Source of the DNA: Viscum album
Taxonomy: Eukaryota; Streptophyta; Magnoliopsida; Santalales; Viscaceae
Length of the DNA stretch: 64,000 nucleotides
Assembly: GCA_963277665.1 (NCBI GenBank)
Contig: OY728152.1
Coordinates: forward strand, 1,188,058,357 to 1,188,122,356
Reading direction: 5' to 3'
Shown: positions 1-14,219 of the stretch, piece after piece
How the letters are laid out: each line of letters starts with the position of its first letter
Position numbering within the stretch: position 1 is the first letter of the stretch
Made by a program: the position numbers and the translations under genes
The notes under the pieces: generated by a model
The model's input: only the letters and a program-made list of their open reading frames with translations
Told to the model about the DNA's origin: nothing
The model's database searches: none

Positions 1-979
1 AGATAGTAAAAAGTGAAACATAAACCATATTAGGTAAAATAGTTTTTAAAATATAAATATAAATTGATCTAAAAACATAAAACTGCATTTAGAAGGCCTT
101 TTTTATATTGATGTAAAAAATGATACTATGGGTCCCTTCCTCAAGTATTTTTCCTAAAGGTGAAGTGAAAACATCATGAAATGCAATAATTTTTAAAAAT
201 AATCCTCAATTATAGGGACTTTAATAATCATAATTTCTATCTTGTATAAATTATTAGAGGAAGAAAATACATATGAAGTTAAATGAAAAAATATATATTT
301 GTATTATTTTCAAAACAACTTTGTTCAAAACTCAGAATATAAAAATAGTTGGAGAACATTTTTTTGTATCAATATAACTTTTTCCAAGAGATTTATAGAA
401 ATTAACATAGAATGAAATACTAGTGTGGGAGAAAACATTCATGGGTGAATGAAGTTAAGGGTGATACAATATAACTCATGGATAGGATACTAGAGATATC
501 AGTATCCCATATGATCAATATACTCCTTGATGTAAGAAATATTGTAATAATGGTTTTTATGTGGTACTAATGTAAATAACGAAAATAATGAAGAAATAAA
601 TGGGTATAATTCTCCTAAAATTTTTAAATAAGTACAGTATATATCATCATAACTCATTAAATGAAAATTGAGTGATGAAAAAGCCTTACAACTATGATAA
701 CAAATGATTTATGTTTGATGAAAATGAACTAATTTGGATTAGTATTTAACATGAATAGAAAATATATTAAAAATATATATCAATGGGATTTTAATTCACC
801 AATAAAATTATTACATGATTTTATGGTACATAACAAAAAAATGTCTCTAGGAATTGAAGTTTGAGACAAAGAACCCTAGTGACTTGACTAAGATTTTAAT
901 AAAACATCCTTTGAAGATAGGTCTTATAATTTAACATCGAATACATTTATTAAAATATAATTCTTGATATAATGTATCA

Positions 980-1256
980 AATAATTATTATATACACTAT
1001 ATAAATAGAATTTGGTGTAAAATATTAAACATGTTTCAAAGAGGGGAATTTCATGCGAAAACCCATATGAATTAAGCAACATTTAAATCAAAACACCTTG
1101 AAAGTGAGGTATTTTAATTGAAAATAAAATAAAATGATTAAAATATAAATAATTATATGATATATTAAATAGTTATTATATACACCACATAAATTAAATA
1201 AAGTTTTTTACACCATATATGTATCAAAGAGTGGAATTTGAGAGGATAACCCTTAC
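980..1256. repeat. diverged tandem duplication (~188 bp period)
   Basis: The stretch near 982-1067 (tattatatacac-tatataaat, then caccaaa-like sequence, then 'catgtttcaaagaggggaattt') recurs near 1170-1256 as 'tattatatacaccacataaat' and 'tatgtatcaaagagtggaattt'. Identity is partial, so this is an old duplication of about 188 bp. Confidence 0.5.
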
Positions 1257-3534
1257 CTTATTCAGGATTAATTGTATGAATGCATTTTAATTACTAAATA
1301 ATCAAATTAGTCTTATTTTATTCCTTATTAATAACTTTTTCATCTTAATTTATTTTAATATATTCCATTTACAATCATTTTCAATTTATTATAATATATT
1401 TTTTTCTTATGTTTTCATGAATCTTGAATCGATGTATGCTTGTTTGATGATTTTATCGATCGAATATAATATTTTAATTATAAGTTAAATATGTAATATA
1501 ACCCTTAAAAATATATATATATTTAATTTCATTTTAAATAATAATAATATTAGTATTCAATTTCCCATTTTCATCCATGATATAGTTTTATAAACTTTTT
1601 CAAGTAGGTGGTTAAACTAACATTCAACATGAACAGGCTATATTTCAATGGGTGAGTATTGTTAATTGTGTGTGTAATATGATTATAAAATAATAATAAT
1701 GATATTATTTAAAGTTTTTATGTTCATGAATTATATTTATGTTTTATTTATGAAATAAAATTTATATGAAATATGAAACAAAAAATCATTGTGGAGGTGG
1801 TAGTCCCCACAACACACGATTAACGCAATTTTGTTTCTCTGTGTTGATGGGAAAAATATAGGTTTTTATATTAATTTAGAAATGATTTAGTATAGTAATG
1901 ATACCATGGTTTTCATATTACCATTTATAGGTAATGTTTCAAAGAGAAATATTAAGAATAAATTGTAAGGAGTAGGTAATACTCACTTTGGTACCATGAA
2001 ATTTTTATTGAAAGTTTCATTGGAAATTAAGGTACTAAGATAAATAATTGTGACCAGAGGATTATTAAAAATAATATGTGTTTATAAAAATATAAAAATT
2101 ATTGATTTTAAGGTGGAAATTAAAATTAATATCCCTGGAATAATGTGCCAGAAGTTTCACCTTTTATAAGTGAAGAAAATGGTACTTTTGAGAACACTTT
2201 TATTTTTCAATTATATCATTACACTATTCAAAGGGAAATAATTACAATCGATATACATAATGGAATTTGGGGCGATCTTAGGTTGATCAATACTTAACTA
2301 TGTATTTATACACATAATTTAAACTTGTTGAATATCATATTTTCTTAGGTATTTTCTTTTAAATTTTTTTTTGTTTTCCCTTAGCAACTCATTTTTTACT
2401 ATGTAATTTATGTAATGCACAACATATAAAATTACCCCTACTACCAAATTTAGTTTTCATGAACCTAAATTTAATTTAATTTTAATATAAATAAATTTAA
2501 AAAATTAGTAAATTATATTTTTAATTTAATCATTATATATATAGAAAAACTACTTTTGTATAAAATTTGTGTTTTTACCTTTTTTTGTTTTCAGTTTTAT
2601 TTAGAATTTTTTACCAATAAAATGTGTATTAATATAATTATATGTATTTTAAAAAAATCAGTGTAAAAATTTAAGATAAGTTAACTTAATTAATTATATA
2701 AAAATTACACATTATTAATAAAAATATTAATTGAAAAAATATAGTTTTACCCTTCTCATAGTCAAAAACATTATTCACATTAGTCATTAATTATAAAGAA
2801 ATTGAGATTTTACATATTTCTTAATATTATCAGGTTTATATAAAATATGAAATCCATTTTTATAGATATAATTTTAATAATTGATGAAAATTAATTTTTA
2901 ATATAGGTGAATAAAAATATTTTTCAAAGTAAAATATTACTTGTGTTTCCAAAACAATATACATGGGTTTTATAAAAATAACACTGTAAAAATTAATTGA
3001 TTTATTTTACTTCTAAATCTATGTTTATATATATATATTAAAAAATATTACAAAATAATTTACGTCATTCATGTATTATGATAATGTCATAATGGTTAAA
3101 ATTTCTAGCGAAATTGGTATTTTTTACTATTCACCTAAAAACCAATTATATCAATAAAATTAATCATAAGTTAAGATTTTTATTTTATACACAAAAATTA
3201 TTTCAATGTTGTAAAATTAAAATTAAAAAATTTAAAACTTCACTTTTTTAATAAAATCATAAAATATAATGAAAAAACTTATTATTGGAAGATAACAGTT
3301 TCCAATATTAACTATCATTATTCTTATTCTATATAAATTTCCAAATTATTTTTTTATACATTTATTAATATAAAAAACAATCTATTACCATTATAAATAC
3401 ATTCTTTAAAAATAAATCCATATCCCTTAAAAAATAAATTTTATGAAAATAAGTTTTCTAAATGATAAATGATATTTTTAGTTGTTTTAGTAAAAATAAT
3501 TAAATTTCATTAATATTAAAAGTATCCTTTTTAT

Positions 3535-3557
3535 TATATATATATATATATATATAT
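3535..3557. repeat. (TA)n microsatellite
   Basis: An uninterrupted TA dinucleotide run of about 11 units lies in AT-rich non-coding sequence. Confidence 0.9.
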
Positions 3558-6500
3558 CATAATTAGGTTACTCTTATTCATTCCCACTAATTAAATGGAA
3601 TGGTTTTAACCGTCATGCTTAAATATTTATATCTTATATAAATATATCACAATTTTGTTTAACATTAGTGTCGCATGTGGAGGAGGTTGTAGAATAGAAT
3701 GACCTATTTAAAGGATGTAATGTATTAAATTCATGGGGTATTATAATTATAGTACTACAATATAATTTCAAACTCTTACTCATTCACTACAATAACATGC
3801 AATTGTTTCTTTTTGTTCAACCACCTATATGAATGATGTTATATCAGCATCACCATGATTATCATGAGTAGTCATTAAGACATTGATACAAATAATATAT
3901 GAAATTATTGAGTAATATATTTCTTTAATTTGGTTTTGGAATGGTGAAATAAATATTATTTATCATTATAAATTAAACCATGGTTATCAGTAAATCAGTC
4001 AATAAATGTTCGTCATGGATTCCATTAAAGAAAACCATACCCATACATTCCATAAAATGAATAAAGAAATATATAAAAAATATATAAATGAATGATTCTA
4101 TTAACTTTACTAATCAAGGTATTATTAAATTGGTATCGATAACAGGTTCTAAAAACATCATTATGAAACATGTATAAAATAATTAAAACTACTGACATCT
4201 AATGATGAAGATAAACATTAACTAACTAACATATATATATAATGACTGATTATAAATATATAATATAAAATGGTAATATTTATTAATGGGGTTCTAAAAT
4301 ATTATATTATGTTGCCCAATTTTATTATACAAGATATTAAATTACATTAATTGGTGTCAAGAGTGAAATTTAGTAGTTTTCGTTCTAATATTATTTTGAA
4401 GAGAAGATTATCATGACTAAGTAACCATCTTGAAAATTTTGTTGATATTTATCTCTAAAAAACTCTCTTTTCCTCTCCATATTGTTTCCATTAATTTTAA
4501 ATTATATCCTACCATTTCACTTCTCTATTTGTTCATAATTCACTAAAAGTGATTATTGTAAGGGAACCCGACCTTACCTTATATTTTCTTTCTGTATTCA
4601 TTATTATTGAAATACATATTCTTTATTTTGTTTAATTAGTGACAATATTTTTACATTTATTATTTATTAAGGTATATTTCTAATTTCTGAAACCTTATTT
4701 TGTAAAATTTTATTATAATCCTTTTAAAAGTTCCCTCAGGATTTCATTTTTAATGTATTTTTCATTCTTTATAAAAGAGTGGAATAAATCACAAGTTATC
4801 GTTCTCTATAAAAACCCATTTTCATTCCATCTTAATTTCTTTTATTTCAGAATAATCTTATAAATGTGGTCACTATTTTCCATATTAATTTTTATTCCCT
4901 TTTTTATAAAATATTTTTACAAAAGGTATCAAATATGTAAAGGGTATTTCTACTTTCTTCTCTATATAAATTTAAATTCATTAATAAAGGTTTTTTTAAT
5001 CTTCAACAAGATCCTTTAGTGTTTATTATTCTTTACTGGGAATATACTATAATGAAACCATATTTTGTATGCATATGTATGTACTATTATAATATCTTAT
5101 GGATTATTTAATTAAATTTATTTCCATTTCAAAGGTTAATTAAACTATCATGTAATTATAAATTTTTTCAAGTTATAGAGGCACACATTTGTTTGGTGTA
5201 TCATTCTTTGATGTGTGGGTCCTTTATAAACCAATAATGATTCAGGTAATGTTTTATATCTCATTATATTAGGATTGGATTAATGTTTTTAGACTGAGTT
5301 ATCTATGTAAAGTGATGTGGGTGGTTAGCCCAAGTCCACCATATTATAGGAAGTTGGTTAGCCTATCCCATTATAACATGATTGTTTTATTGGTTAGCAT
5401 TTAAAAACATTATGATTTATATTATTAAGTTAATTCCATGATAATATGTTATGAAACAAGATGATATCATGTTCTAGTGTCTCATGATGATTCATTAATG
5501 TTTCCAAACTCCTATGATACATGTCTCAAGTTGTGAAAAAGGTTTATTCCAAGATTGTGTTTTATGATATATGCTTTATTCGGTAAAATTATCTTATGTT
5601 TTATATATTTATCACTATTATGTTATCATGTCTATATGTTTTTCTTATTTTCACATATGTAATTTTATTTATTTATCTTACGTTTACCCTTACTATGTAT
5701 ATGAGCTCACACTTTCGTTTTTCATTCCTTGAGTTATAAAGAATCGTATTATATTTTATGTTTCAAAAATGGTATCATGTGAGAAGAATATGTGTGGTAG
5801 ATATGTAAAAATGATGTAAAATAATTATTGTATTTTCTTGATATCTAAATTCACTAAACATATAGGTTATGGTTGTAATTTACGATTAGATGCAATGAAT
5901 ATTCAGGTGAAATGATTTATTATGTATAAATGAAATGATTGGCTCACATAAGTTATTATTAGAATGTGGTTTAGTTTCTTTGGGGGGATTAAGTTATGAA
6001 TTACAAGATATTAGAACCTAAAACAACCTGTGATTAACCAAATGTGATGTAAAATAAACCTAAGTATTCATAGGATGAAAGAAATTTATCCTTATTTTAG
6101 ATGTCATATGAAATATTTTCTTTTTCATTTGATTGGTTAATCATATTATTTTTCCTTGATAATTATAAATACCCATTCAATTTTAATCAATGGATTTAAC
6201 CAATATAAATTGATTTAAAAATGAATTTCATAGATAATTCAATGATTTCTCAATTAGAAACCAAATAGGAAGGGAAATGGGGAACAAAATCTCATGAAAA
6301 TGATCATTATACTATCTCTATCTCTTGTTAAACTCCCTAAAGTTCCAATGAATGAAAAACACTTCATTTAGACCTTTACACAGTAATAGACACCATCATA
6401 TAGTGGGCCTTAAAACATGATTATTATTGAGTAATGAATCAATACAAAAAAAAGATATTATCCATTATCTAGTGCTCAAAACATGAAAAAAAAATTATTA

Positions 6501-7393
6501 GTCTATTACCATTTAGAATGTGATGTTGACTAATTTTGGACTACCGTTATGAAAGAAAACCAATGTAGGAAGATGACTGTATATAAATTGGGGTTATTAA
6601 GTAAATAATTATCACTAATTATTTTTAAAAAACTCTTCCAATGAAAAAATATATATACTATCATAAGTTAAAGCAATGTGAGGATGAATCCATTGATACT
6701 AATTGTGAAAATTTCAAAAAAAATTAACATAAGACTATAATTTAATATTGGCACTAAAAGTAAAATCTATTTTTTCTTTTTTGGAATGAAGTTACATCTC
6801 TGAAAGGCTTTTTCAATAAGGGTCTTTGGTAGCAATGATTATATTTTTTAGATTTCTCTCTAGGTAGAAATGTAGATTAAAGAAACTCCTAATTCTCGTG
6901 TTTTTCTTGGACATGAAAATAAAATTATATTTAAAATCCTACATGCTAAAAATATTTAATGAATCATAGAGGAAAGCATCCCAAATAAATAGATAAATGC
7001 GTGAAGTGTGTAAGAGAAGGTCGTAAATTAAAAGAGTGTTGAATAGATATAAAGAGTCTAAATAATTAAATGGATTGAGGGATAGATCATAAAAAATCAC
7101 TACCCACACTCCAATGACTCGGTTTAAAGGTTATATTAATTGGGTCAATAAGTGAACCAACCCTAGGGTTAATGTAGAAAAAATACTTTAGCAGCCCCCA
7201 AATCCAAGTGAGACCGATAAAACCAATATTATCATCATAGTTGTATAGTTTTTTCAAAATAATATTGACAATGATACACCCATCATACACTCTATAACTA
7301 TAAATATTATATTTTTTATAATTCTACACAATCCTTTATAACTGCGAAAAATTCAATAGGGGCCAAATCCCCCCCCCCAATAGCTAAGTATTG

Positions 7394-7398
7394 AGTTG
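7394..7398. repeat. target site duplication of element A, left copy (AGTTG)
   Basis: AGTTG directly precedes the TG of the left LTR and is repeated exactly at 19339-19343 after the CA of the right LTR. A perfect 5-bp match at both ends fixes the boundaries of element A. Confidence 0.92.
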
Positions 7399-10300
7399 TG
7401 TAGCATCTCAGTCCTGAATTCCACTCAATAGTGCCCCGAGATTGGTTGTCCATATAACCTCAAGTGCATCTCCCCGAACATAAGAGGCTTCCAACAAGAA
7501 GCGATGGAATAGGGTGTGTATGTGGTGATACTATACCCACGTAGATCAGAGTATGAATAGTGGTAAGCAATAATAAGAAATAATGGAGGCATTATAATAA
7601 GCAGACAGCAGTAGAAACAATAAATAACCAAAAATAGAAAACAGATAACTATGGAGGTTGAATAATAATACACCATACAAAAGTGATGATAATGATGTCA
7701 TGATTCTATACAAAAAATAGAAGTGTAGGGAAATGGGGTACAAGCATAAACAACATGCTGTAAAAAGTAAAAAATGGAAAATTGTTACAACAGCATCTTG
7801 AGCACAGGCTCAGTCCTCTACCCACCAACTCTATCCTAAGAAGCATGCTAATCAAACATCAGAAGTAGCATGCTTCCATTTATCTATACCTGTGTTCATA
7901 AATTCAACTCGGGTAAAAAAAATTGCCTAAAAATGGTGTGACATGATAATCTCAATATTATAGAACCCATGGTGTCTAGACCTTTCCATTTTACTTCTAT
8001 AAACAAGAAACAGTGTTCAATATATAATAAGTCATAGGGAACTAAATAAATAACAACTGCAACTTAGTTAGGGTTCTTAAGTGTACACCTATCCCATATC
8101 ACCCACTTCAACCTATTTCAGGAGTCTAAATGAGGAACCTATGTAGGTCACAAAATATATAACTTGTTCCATGGTAAGCAGAGAAATTAACAGATCATAC
8201 CCCTAATCTTGTTCTTTAATTTTTGGTCTCAATCCCATGAAATCACATGAGTATACTAGAAAGTAAGCAGAAGTATGAAAATTGAAAATGCATTCTCATA
8301 TGAACATAAATGATTCATCTCATATGATTTAACAAACAGAAAGATGACAAAAACAAAATATTTCATTAAAAATGAGGTGTAGTCTTGTGCCAATCCAAGG
8401 CGATCTAAAATAATCCTATTTATCGCAATGGAAACATACAATAAATCCAATACCACTGAGCTCATCCAAGGAAATATAAAAGAATCCCAAGTATCGCTAC
8501 CAGGTATGGTAACTAATGAGTCCATCTCAGGTATCTCAAAAGGGGAAGAGTATCACCCATTGCATGCATAGCCATATTTACAAAAGATATTCACACAATT
8601 TCTCCCCATGGGAACCAGTATCACTCGGAAGTATAATAAATCACCCTGGAATCCCATTCCTGGAAATCCAAAGCATCTTCCCATGGCGTGTCAGGTTATA
8701 ACCCATCGAGCACAATAATTCTATCCATGGTTCCTTAATAAAGAACAGAAATTCTCTCTCATCCTGTCTTAGTGTCCATATCAAACAAGGCATACATAAC
8801 AAGCAATGCATTTAGGATTTCTAACCAACAATAATCATCTCAATACCATATGCCTCCATTAACCAAGCTAAACAAATCAAGCCAAACATTAAAGGAACAT
8901 ATCATATAGAAAGTAAATGATCATTTAATAAGATTAAGAAAGGTACGAGTCATAAGCTACATGGAATAATCCTTAAAAAAGTTCATCTCAACACTTGAAA
9001 GTTAAATAAAACAATAAAAAAATCATAATAAGCATTTCGTATGGTTCAATCCACTAACAAGGGAATAAGAAATAAGCAATTTTCATAATAAATAAACTAT
9101 CACAAAGGTATATGGAATCAATATTCCTCTTACAAATATTTCATTAATGACATTGAGCTTTATCAAGTATCACATTCCATTTGAACCATAAAAAGGCTCA
9201 AGCAAGAGAACTAGACAAGGCATAAGAATTTGGAATAATATAAGTTATGAATTTTCACATGGAATTATGCATAAGAATTTTACATAAGGCCTTAGAAAAA
9301 TTCACATGGAATAAACATGGTAATTTGCGTATAATACCCCCAATCAATACATATTGCATTAATTATAAACTTTAATCACAATGAACAAGGATTTTTTTAA
9401 AGAAAGGTACTCATGAAACTTAAAATGATCATTTTATCATGTAAAGAATAGTGCATTCAAAGAGACATCAAGTGTTATTAAGGATTAAGGAACAACACAT
9501 TGGCCAAAACACTATATTCAATCTTAGGAATTATTAAGAAGGACCAAATTCATGTTATATTTCACATTCTAATATTATTAATCAAATTATGTCATTATCA
9601 ATGTGTCACACATGCCAATGAAAATTTTCAACATTTTAATCAAAGTAAAAAATAGGACATTTTGGTTGGACACACCCAAAGGGGTTTCCAAAATCAAATT
9701 TAACACCCAAAAATGGGTTTCTCCATTATAGATATTCACTATGGACATTGTAGAACAATCCAAAAATTTTAATATTAAATAATAAGCCTCTATGAATGGT
9801 TTTTATGGGGAGGCACGATGGAGTAATTCCAAAAGCATTGAAAACAAAGGGGAAAATATTAAACTCCCTACCTCAACACAATGGTACTACGCATGACCAG
9901 TATCGAGGCTTGATTCGACATATAAAGGATTAAATCAAGAGATTTAATAAACCCACCCCCCCCCCCCAAAAAAAGGGGGTAAATCTATTGAATGTCGATA
10001 GAATAGTGTTGGTTTTAGAAACTTGAAATCAAGGGGTGTGGATAAGATAGCTTACAGATAGATGTTTGTATCTTAGGATGGTGAAGCGATTAAAGGATAT
10101 TTGAGGGAGATAGATAAAAACTCCAATGATGGAGGAGAGGGGCATTCGTGCACCTAGTAGGGGAGAAAATCCCAATTGAGTTGGGGAGGAGAAATAGATG
10201 GGTGTTTTAAAAGAAAACCCTAAAAATAAAATAAAATTTTTCTTACACATTAGGTTATGCATGATTTGGATTCCTGACTGGCCAAAATATGCACCAAAAG

Positions 10301-10604
10301 TGAGGTAAATTTTTCTCTACTAAGGTGTAGTGAATGATTGATCACAAAGTTTTACTAATCATGCATTGGTTTTGTGGTATCTCACTACCTCTAGTCTGAA
10401 AACGGTCATACAACCATGCACCTAGGCAATAAGGTTTCTCATAACCATGTGTCCGAGTTTATTTTCCACACTTTTGGTACTCTAGGATTCAATGGATCCC
10501 CAGATGTACCTGATACCTCCATTTAAATATAAACTAAGGGCCTTTTTAAATAATTTATACCAAAAATTAAGTGTTGTACCATTCTAAAAAGCTAGTATGT
10601 TACA
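7399..10604 (-). repeat. element A 3' LTR (left copy)
   Basis: It starts TGTAGCATCTC and ends TATGTTACA. It aligns over its length with 16112-19338, sharing for example 'cctcaagtgcatctccccgaa', 'ggtgtgt', 'gatactat' and the conserved end 'accaaaaatta'. In-LTR features include a 12-C run at 9956-9967 followed by A7 and G5. Short open frames inside (for example on the minus strand near 8256-8525) lie at the same place as equivalents in the other LTR and are not genes. Confidence 0.92.
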
Positions 10605-10617
10605 ACCTCCCCTCCTT
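10605..10617 (-). promoter_or_regulatory. polypurine tract of element A
   Basis: Read on the minus strand the sequence is AAGGAGGGGAGGT, directly next to the TGTAAC terminus of the 3' LTR. A purine run at this exact place is the plus-strand primer of LTR retrotransposons. Confidence 0.85.
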
Positions 10618-13600
10618 AAAACAACTCATCCACAAGTTTCCCATCCAAGGGTGGTATGACATCCTTTGAAGTGCACATACATCGGCCTCCCACTCCCAGG
10701 TCTCATCATAAACATGTCCATGCTTCCATAGCACTCATACTAAAGGAACTGACCTGCCTCAAAGAACCTTCATACTACGGTCAAGGATACGGATTGGATG
10801 CTTCTCAAAGGACACATCTGCCTCAATCTCAATATCATCAGGATCAAAAAAATGAGATGGTTCTGGATGATACTATCAAAGATGAGATAATTTGAAGATG
10901 GTGTGCATGCCATGGTGCCTCTGAGGTAATAACAACCTATAGGCTACTGTCCCAACTCGCTCCACTATCTCAAAAGGCCCAAAATATCTCAGAGATAACT
11001 TTCCCTCTCTCTTGATTTGTTTATGTCCCAAATGATGTGATACATGTAGAAAGATTTAGTGTGTCACCTAGAATTCTATAGGTCTATGATGATGATTGGT
11101 ATCTAACTTCTACCTTGATTGAGATGTATCCATACTCTTCTGAATCAGCTGGACTTGCTCTGAAGTCTCTTGAACAAGATGAGGACACAGAATAGCTACC
11201 TACCCTACCTTTATCCATCATAGGGGTGAGCAACATGGTCGACCATAGATATCATCATACAGATCCATCCGAATTGTTTCATAAAAGATTTTAATATAGG
11301 AAAACTCAACTATAGGATTATTATTCTCCCAAGATCCTTTAAAATCAATAATATAATCCCTAAGCATATCCTCTAACAATCGAATCATCTACTCAGAATT
11401 CCCATTGGTCTAAGGGTGATAAGTAGTAAATAGGAACACCTGTGAACCCAGTGCCTTCTAAAACCCTTTCCAGAACAGTGATGTGAACCCAGAATCTTGG
11501 TCTAAAACTATATAATGGGGTATATCATGAAATCACACTATCTCACATATGTAAATTCTATGTAAATCATCAAAATAGTCGGTCTCAAAAATCGGTAATA
11601 AGTGAGTGACTTTGTTCAACCTATTGATGATCACCCATACTGCATCACTGCCTCAAGGATACCTCAAAATTCTTGTAATGAAATCCATGGTGACATCATT
11701 CCATTTCCACTCATGAACAGAAAGAGGTTTTAGAAATATAGTGGGTTGAAGATGCTCTACCATCACATGTTGATAGGTGGAGCACTGAGTGATGAAGCCC
11801 ACTATCTACTTCTTCGTACCTAGACACAAGTAATGACTATGCATATCCCAACACATCTTGGTAAGGATAAGGTGAACTAAACAAATTATGGCATGAGATT
11901 CCCTCATTAACGCTTCTCATATATATGAAGGCTCTTAAACTCACCCATGTCAGATCAGGGTATCACGTCTATAAACAACCCATCTCAGAGGTGGGTTCAC
12001 TCCTGTGATACTCTCCCTTATAATGAGGCCCTCATAATCTAATAATTTTTGTATTTAAACCCTTTCTATGGGAGAATATGTCACTTCCAAAGTTGCTAGA
12101 GATGGTTTCCCAAGATTCTCCTGAACCTCCATAAGCAACTCATAAAACATATTCATCATATTCCAGTCACTTTTGTCCACTTTAAAATATTGTGTCTAAG
12201 TTTTATAGCTCAATGAATCACAATAGAATTTCCCTTACCAGGGGTATAAGCATGATCAAAATCAAAAGACTACAGGTATTATACCCACCTGTACAGCCTC
12301 AAATTCCAGTCTTGTTGTGAGAAGATATATTTAAAACCTTTTTGAACCATGTAAGTAACGAAAAAATCACCCAGAATATAGTTCCTCAATTTGTAAAAAT
12401 CAGGAACCACTACAGCTAGCTTGAGATCGTGCGTAGGATAGTTCCTCTCGTGCAGCCTCAATTAGAAAGATCCATACGTAATGACTCAACCTACCTCATA
12501 ACTTCACCCATCCTGATCCTTGAAGTGTCCTAATAAACTATAAAACTTCTTCCATGGTTAGGTAGAATCATAATCGGATCTGAAGTGAGTCTTACTTTTA
12601 TCTCCTAAAATCCCTTCTCACAAGAATCATAGCATAAGAACTATACACCCTTCTTAATTAGGGACTTGTGAGGCACTGCTAAGTAGAAAATGTCTTGAAT
12701 GAAACTCTTATAATAGCCAGAAATCCCTAAGAAACTTTGTATATAAAACACATTCATGGGATTCTCCTAGGGAACCATGACACTCACCTTTTCTAGGTCA
12801 ATAAATACACCCGCCTACACTGAGATTCATGTAAATTTGGTTCTCTCTCAGTGTACTCAACATGATCTCAATATGGGTGGAATAGTCATGTCTGGTATGT
12901 GAGTACACTAAGATGTTTTCTATGAATACTACCATGATGGAATCAAGTTACAGGTGAAAAACCAAATTCATCAAATCCATAAAGACTATTATAACATTCT
13001 TCATACAGAACGTCACAAAAAAATACTCATAGAAGCCATACGTACTTAGAAATGTTGTACGTGGTATATTCGATGTTCTCCCACAAAACTGATGGTAGCC
13101 TGACCTCAAATTGATCTTATAGAAAATAGTTTCTCCTCAGATCTGGTTGAAGAGGTCGTCTATATGAGGAAATGGATAACGTTATTCATTGTAATCTAAC
13201 TCAACCATATATAATCCACACAAAATCATAGGGTATTGTCCACCTTCTTGGTGAAGATAATTTGTGAACCCCATGGTAATGTGAAGGGTCTTATAAAACC
13301 CTTATCCTTAAGATCATAAAGCTTTTTCTTGAGTTCTTAGGGATCTATAGGTTTCATCCTATAATGAGTAATGGGCACTAGTGTCTCACATAGAACTAGC
13401 TCAATGGTGAACTCAACCTCTATCTCAAGTGGTAATCTAGAGAAATATTTTGGAAAGATGTATCTCAAACAATTTATAACTAGAGGTTACTCCATGAGTT
13501 TCATTCTCTAATCGCTTATAAAGAGACTCACTAGAAGTGTAGTCAATCTACCTAGCCTAGCTCACTTGTGTCCACCCCAAACTGTCTGGATATCTCATTC

Positions 13601-13995
13601 ACCTTTTTTTATATCTTAATTTTCCTCAGATGATGTAAAACACACTTGATGGTGATAACAATCCACTTGGACATGATAAAGCATGAGCCAGTCCATACTG
13701 AAAATAACATCAAATCCAGTCATCTCGAGGATGAAGAAAATACAAATGAAATGGTACCCACCTATCTCTAGAGGACTCCTAAAACTAATTTATTCCCTAT
13801 GTTAAAACCCCTAGTGGATTTTCGAGAGAGATAACTCTATATAATTACTCTAAAGTTAGACTAAGGCTTTCCACACATCCAGCAGATATGGCAGAGTGTG
13901 ATTCACCTATATCAAAAAAGGAAAAAACTAAAGTAGAGGATACTATAAGAGTACCTCTAACTATAGATGGACCTATATTTTCTCCTCATTTTTTT
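10618..13995 (-). pseudogene. element A pol pseudogene (PR-RT-RH-IN-chromodomain tail)
   Basis: Read right to left on the minus strand, the domains of a gypsy polyprotein follow in order. The protease has a DIG in place of D[ST]G near 13890-13925 and the 'SMDWL..YH..VDC' end near 13640-13710. RT lies near 12500-13400; its catalytic FIDD motif reads FIEN at 12915-12920, so the metal-binding pair is damaged. RNase H follows at 12279-12480 (NYPTHDL, then KYIF.Q.D). In integrase the zinc-finger CxxC reads CSTY near 11800, INR stands where VDR is expected near 11630, IVLDQD is seen near 11490, and the NGNSE segment carrying the last acidic residue is near 11400. The C-terminal GPFEIVERVG motif is near 10965. 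The chromodomain-like tail (ILDRS.KVL..RSVPLV, then VLW...H) covers about 10640-10870. Stops are mostly TGA, TAG or TAA at positions where R, Q or W is expected. It is a dead copy. Confidence 0.88.
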
Positions 13996-14219
13996 AACTC
14001 ACTTCATACATATGGCCTAAACCACAGCCCTAAGATATAGTCTGACTAGCCTGAGCTGATCCACTCTGCTGTCACTGATGATCTGAAGCCTGACTACCTT
14101 GCCCACGACCGCTACTACCTTGACCTGATCAATCAGTAGAAGAAAAAATCCCATCCTGACATGGTGTTTCAGATCATCTACCTGATGAAGGTAGTGGTAT
14201 AGATCCCCATCCACATGAT

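Larger units (their letters stand above)
1..7393. other. AT-rich decayed intergenic/repeat sequence, no gene seen
   Basis: No credible coding sequence is visible on either strand. The stretch holds a diverged tandem duplication near 980-1256, a TA microsatellite at 3535-3557, and stretches around 3600-6000 that resemble the architecture of Del-type LTRs elsewhere in the window (a possible TATA stretch near 4807 and a 'ttaccctta..gagctcac' motif near 5690 like the conserved 'ttactgggctttatagctcac' of element C's LTRs). I could not define ends or a target site duplication, so no element is claimed. The right edge is the insertion target of element A. Confidence 0.5.

Noticed and set aside
4557..5000. 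TGTAAGGGAACCCGACC resembling the TGTAGGGAACCGAGC end of the solo LTR
   Set aside because: Similarity stops after about 20 bases and the conserved inner block is not found at the expected distance.
7087..7290. Short minus-strand open frame with hydrophobic segments
   Set aside because: No recognised domain, composition follows the AT bias, and it lies at the edge of an insertion site; treated as chance.
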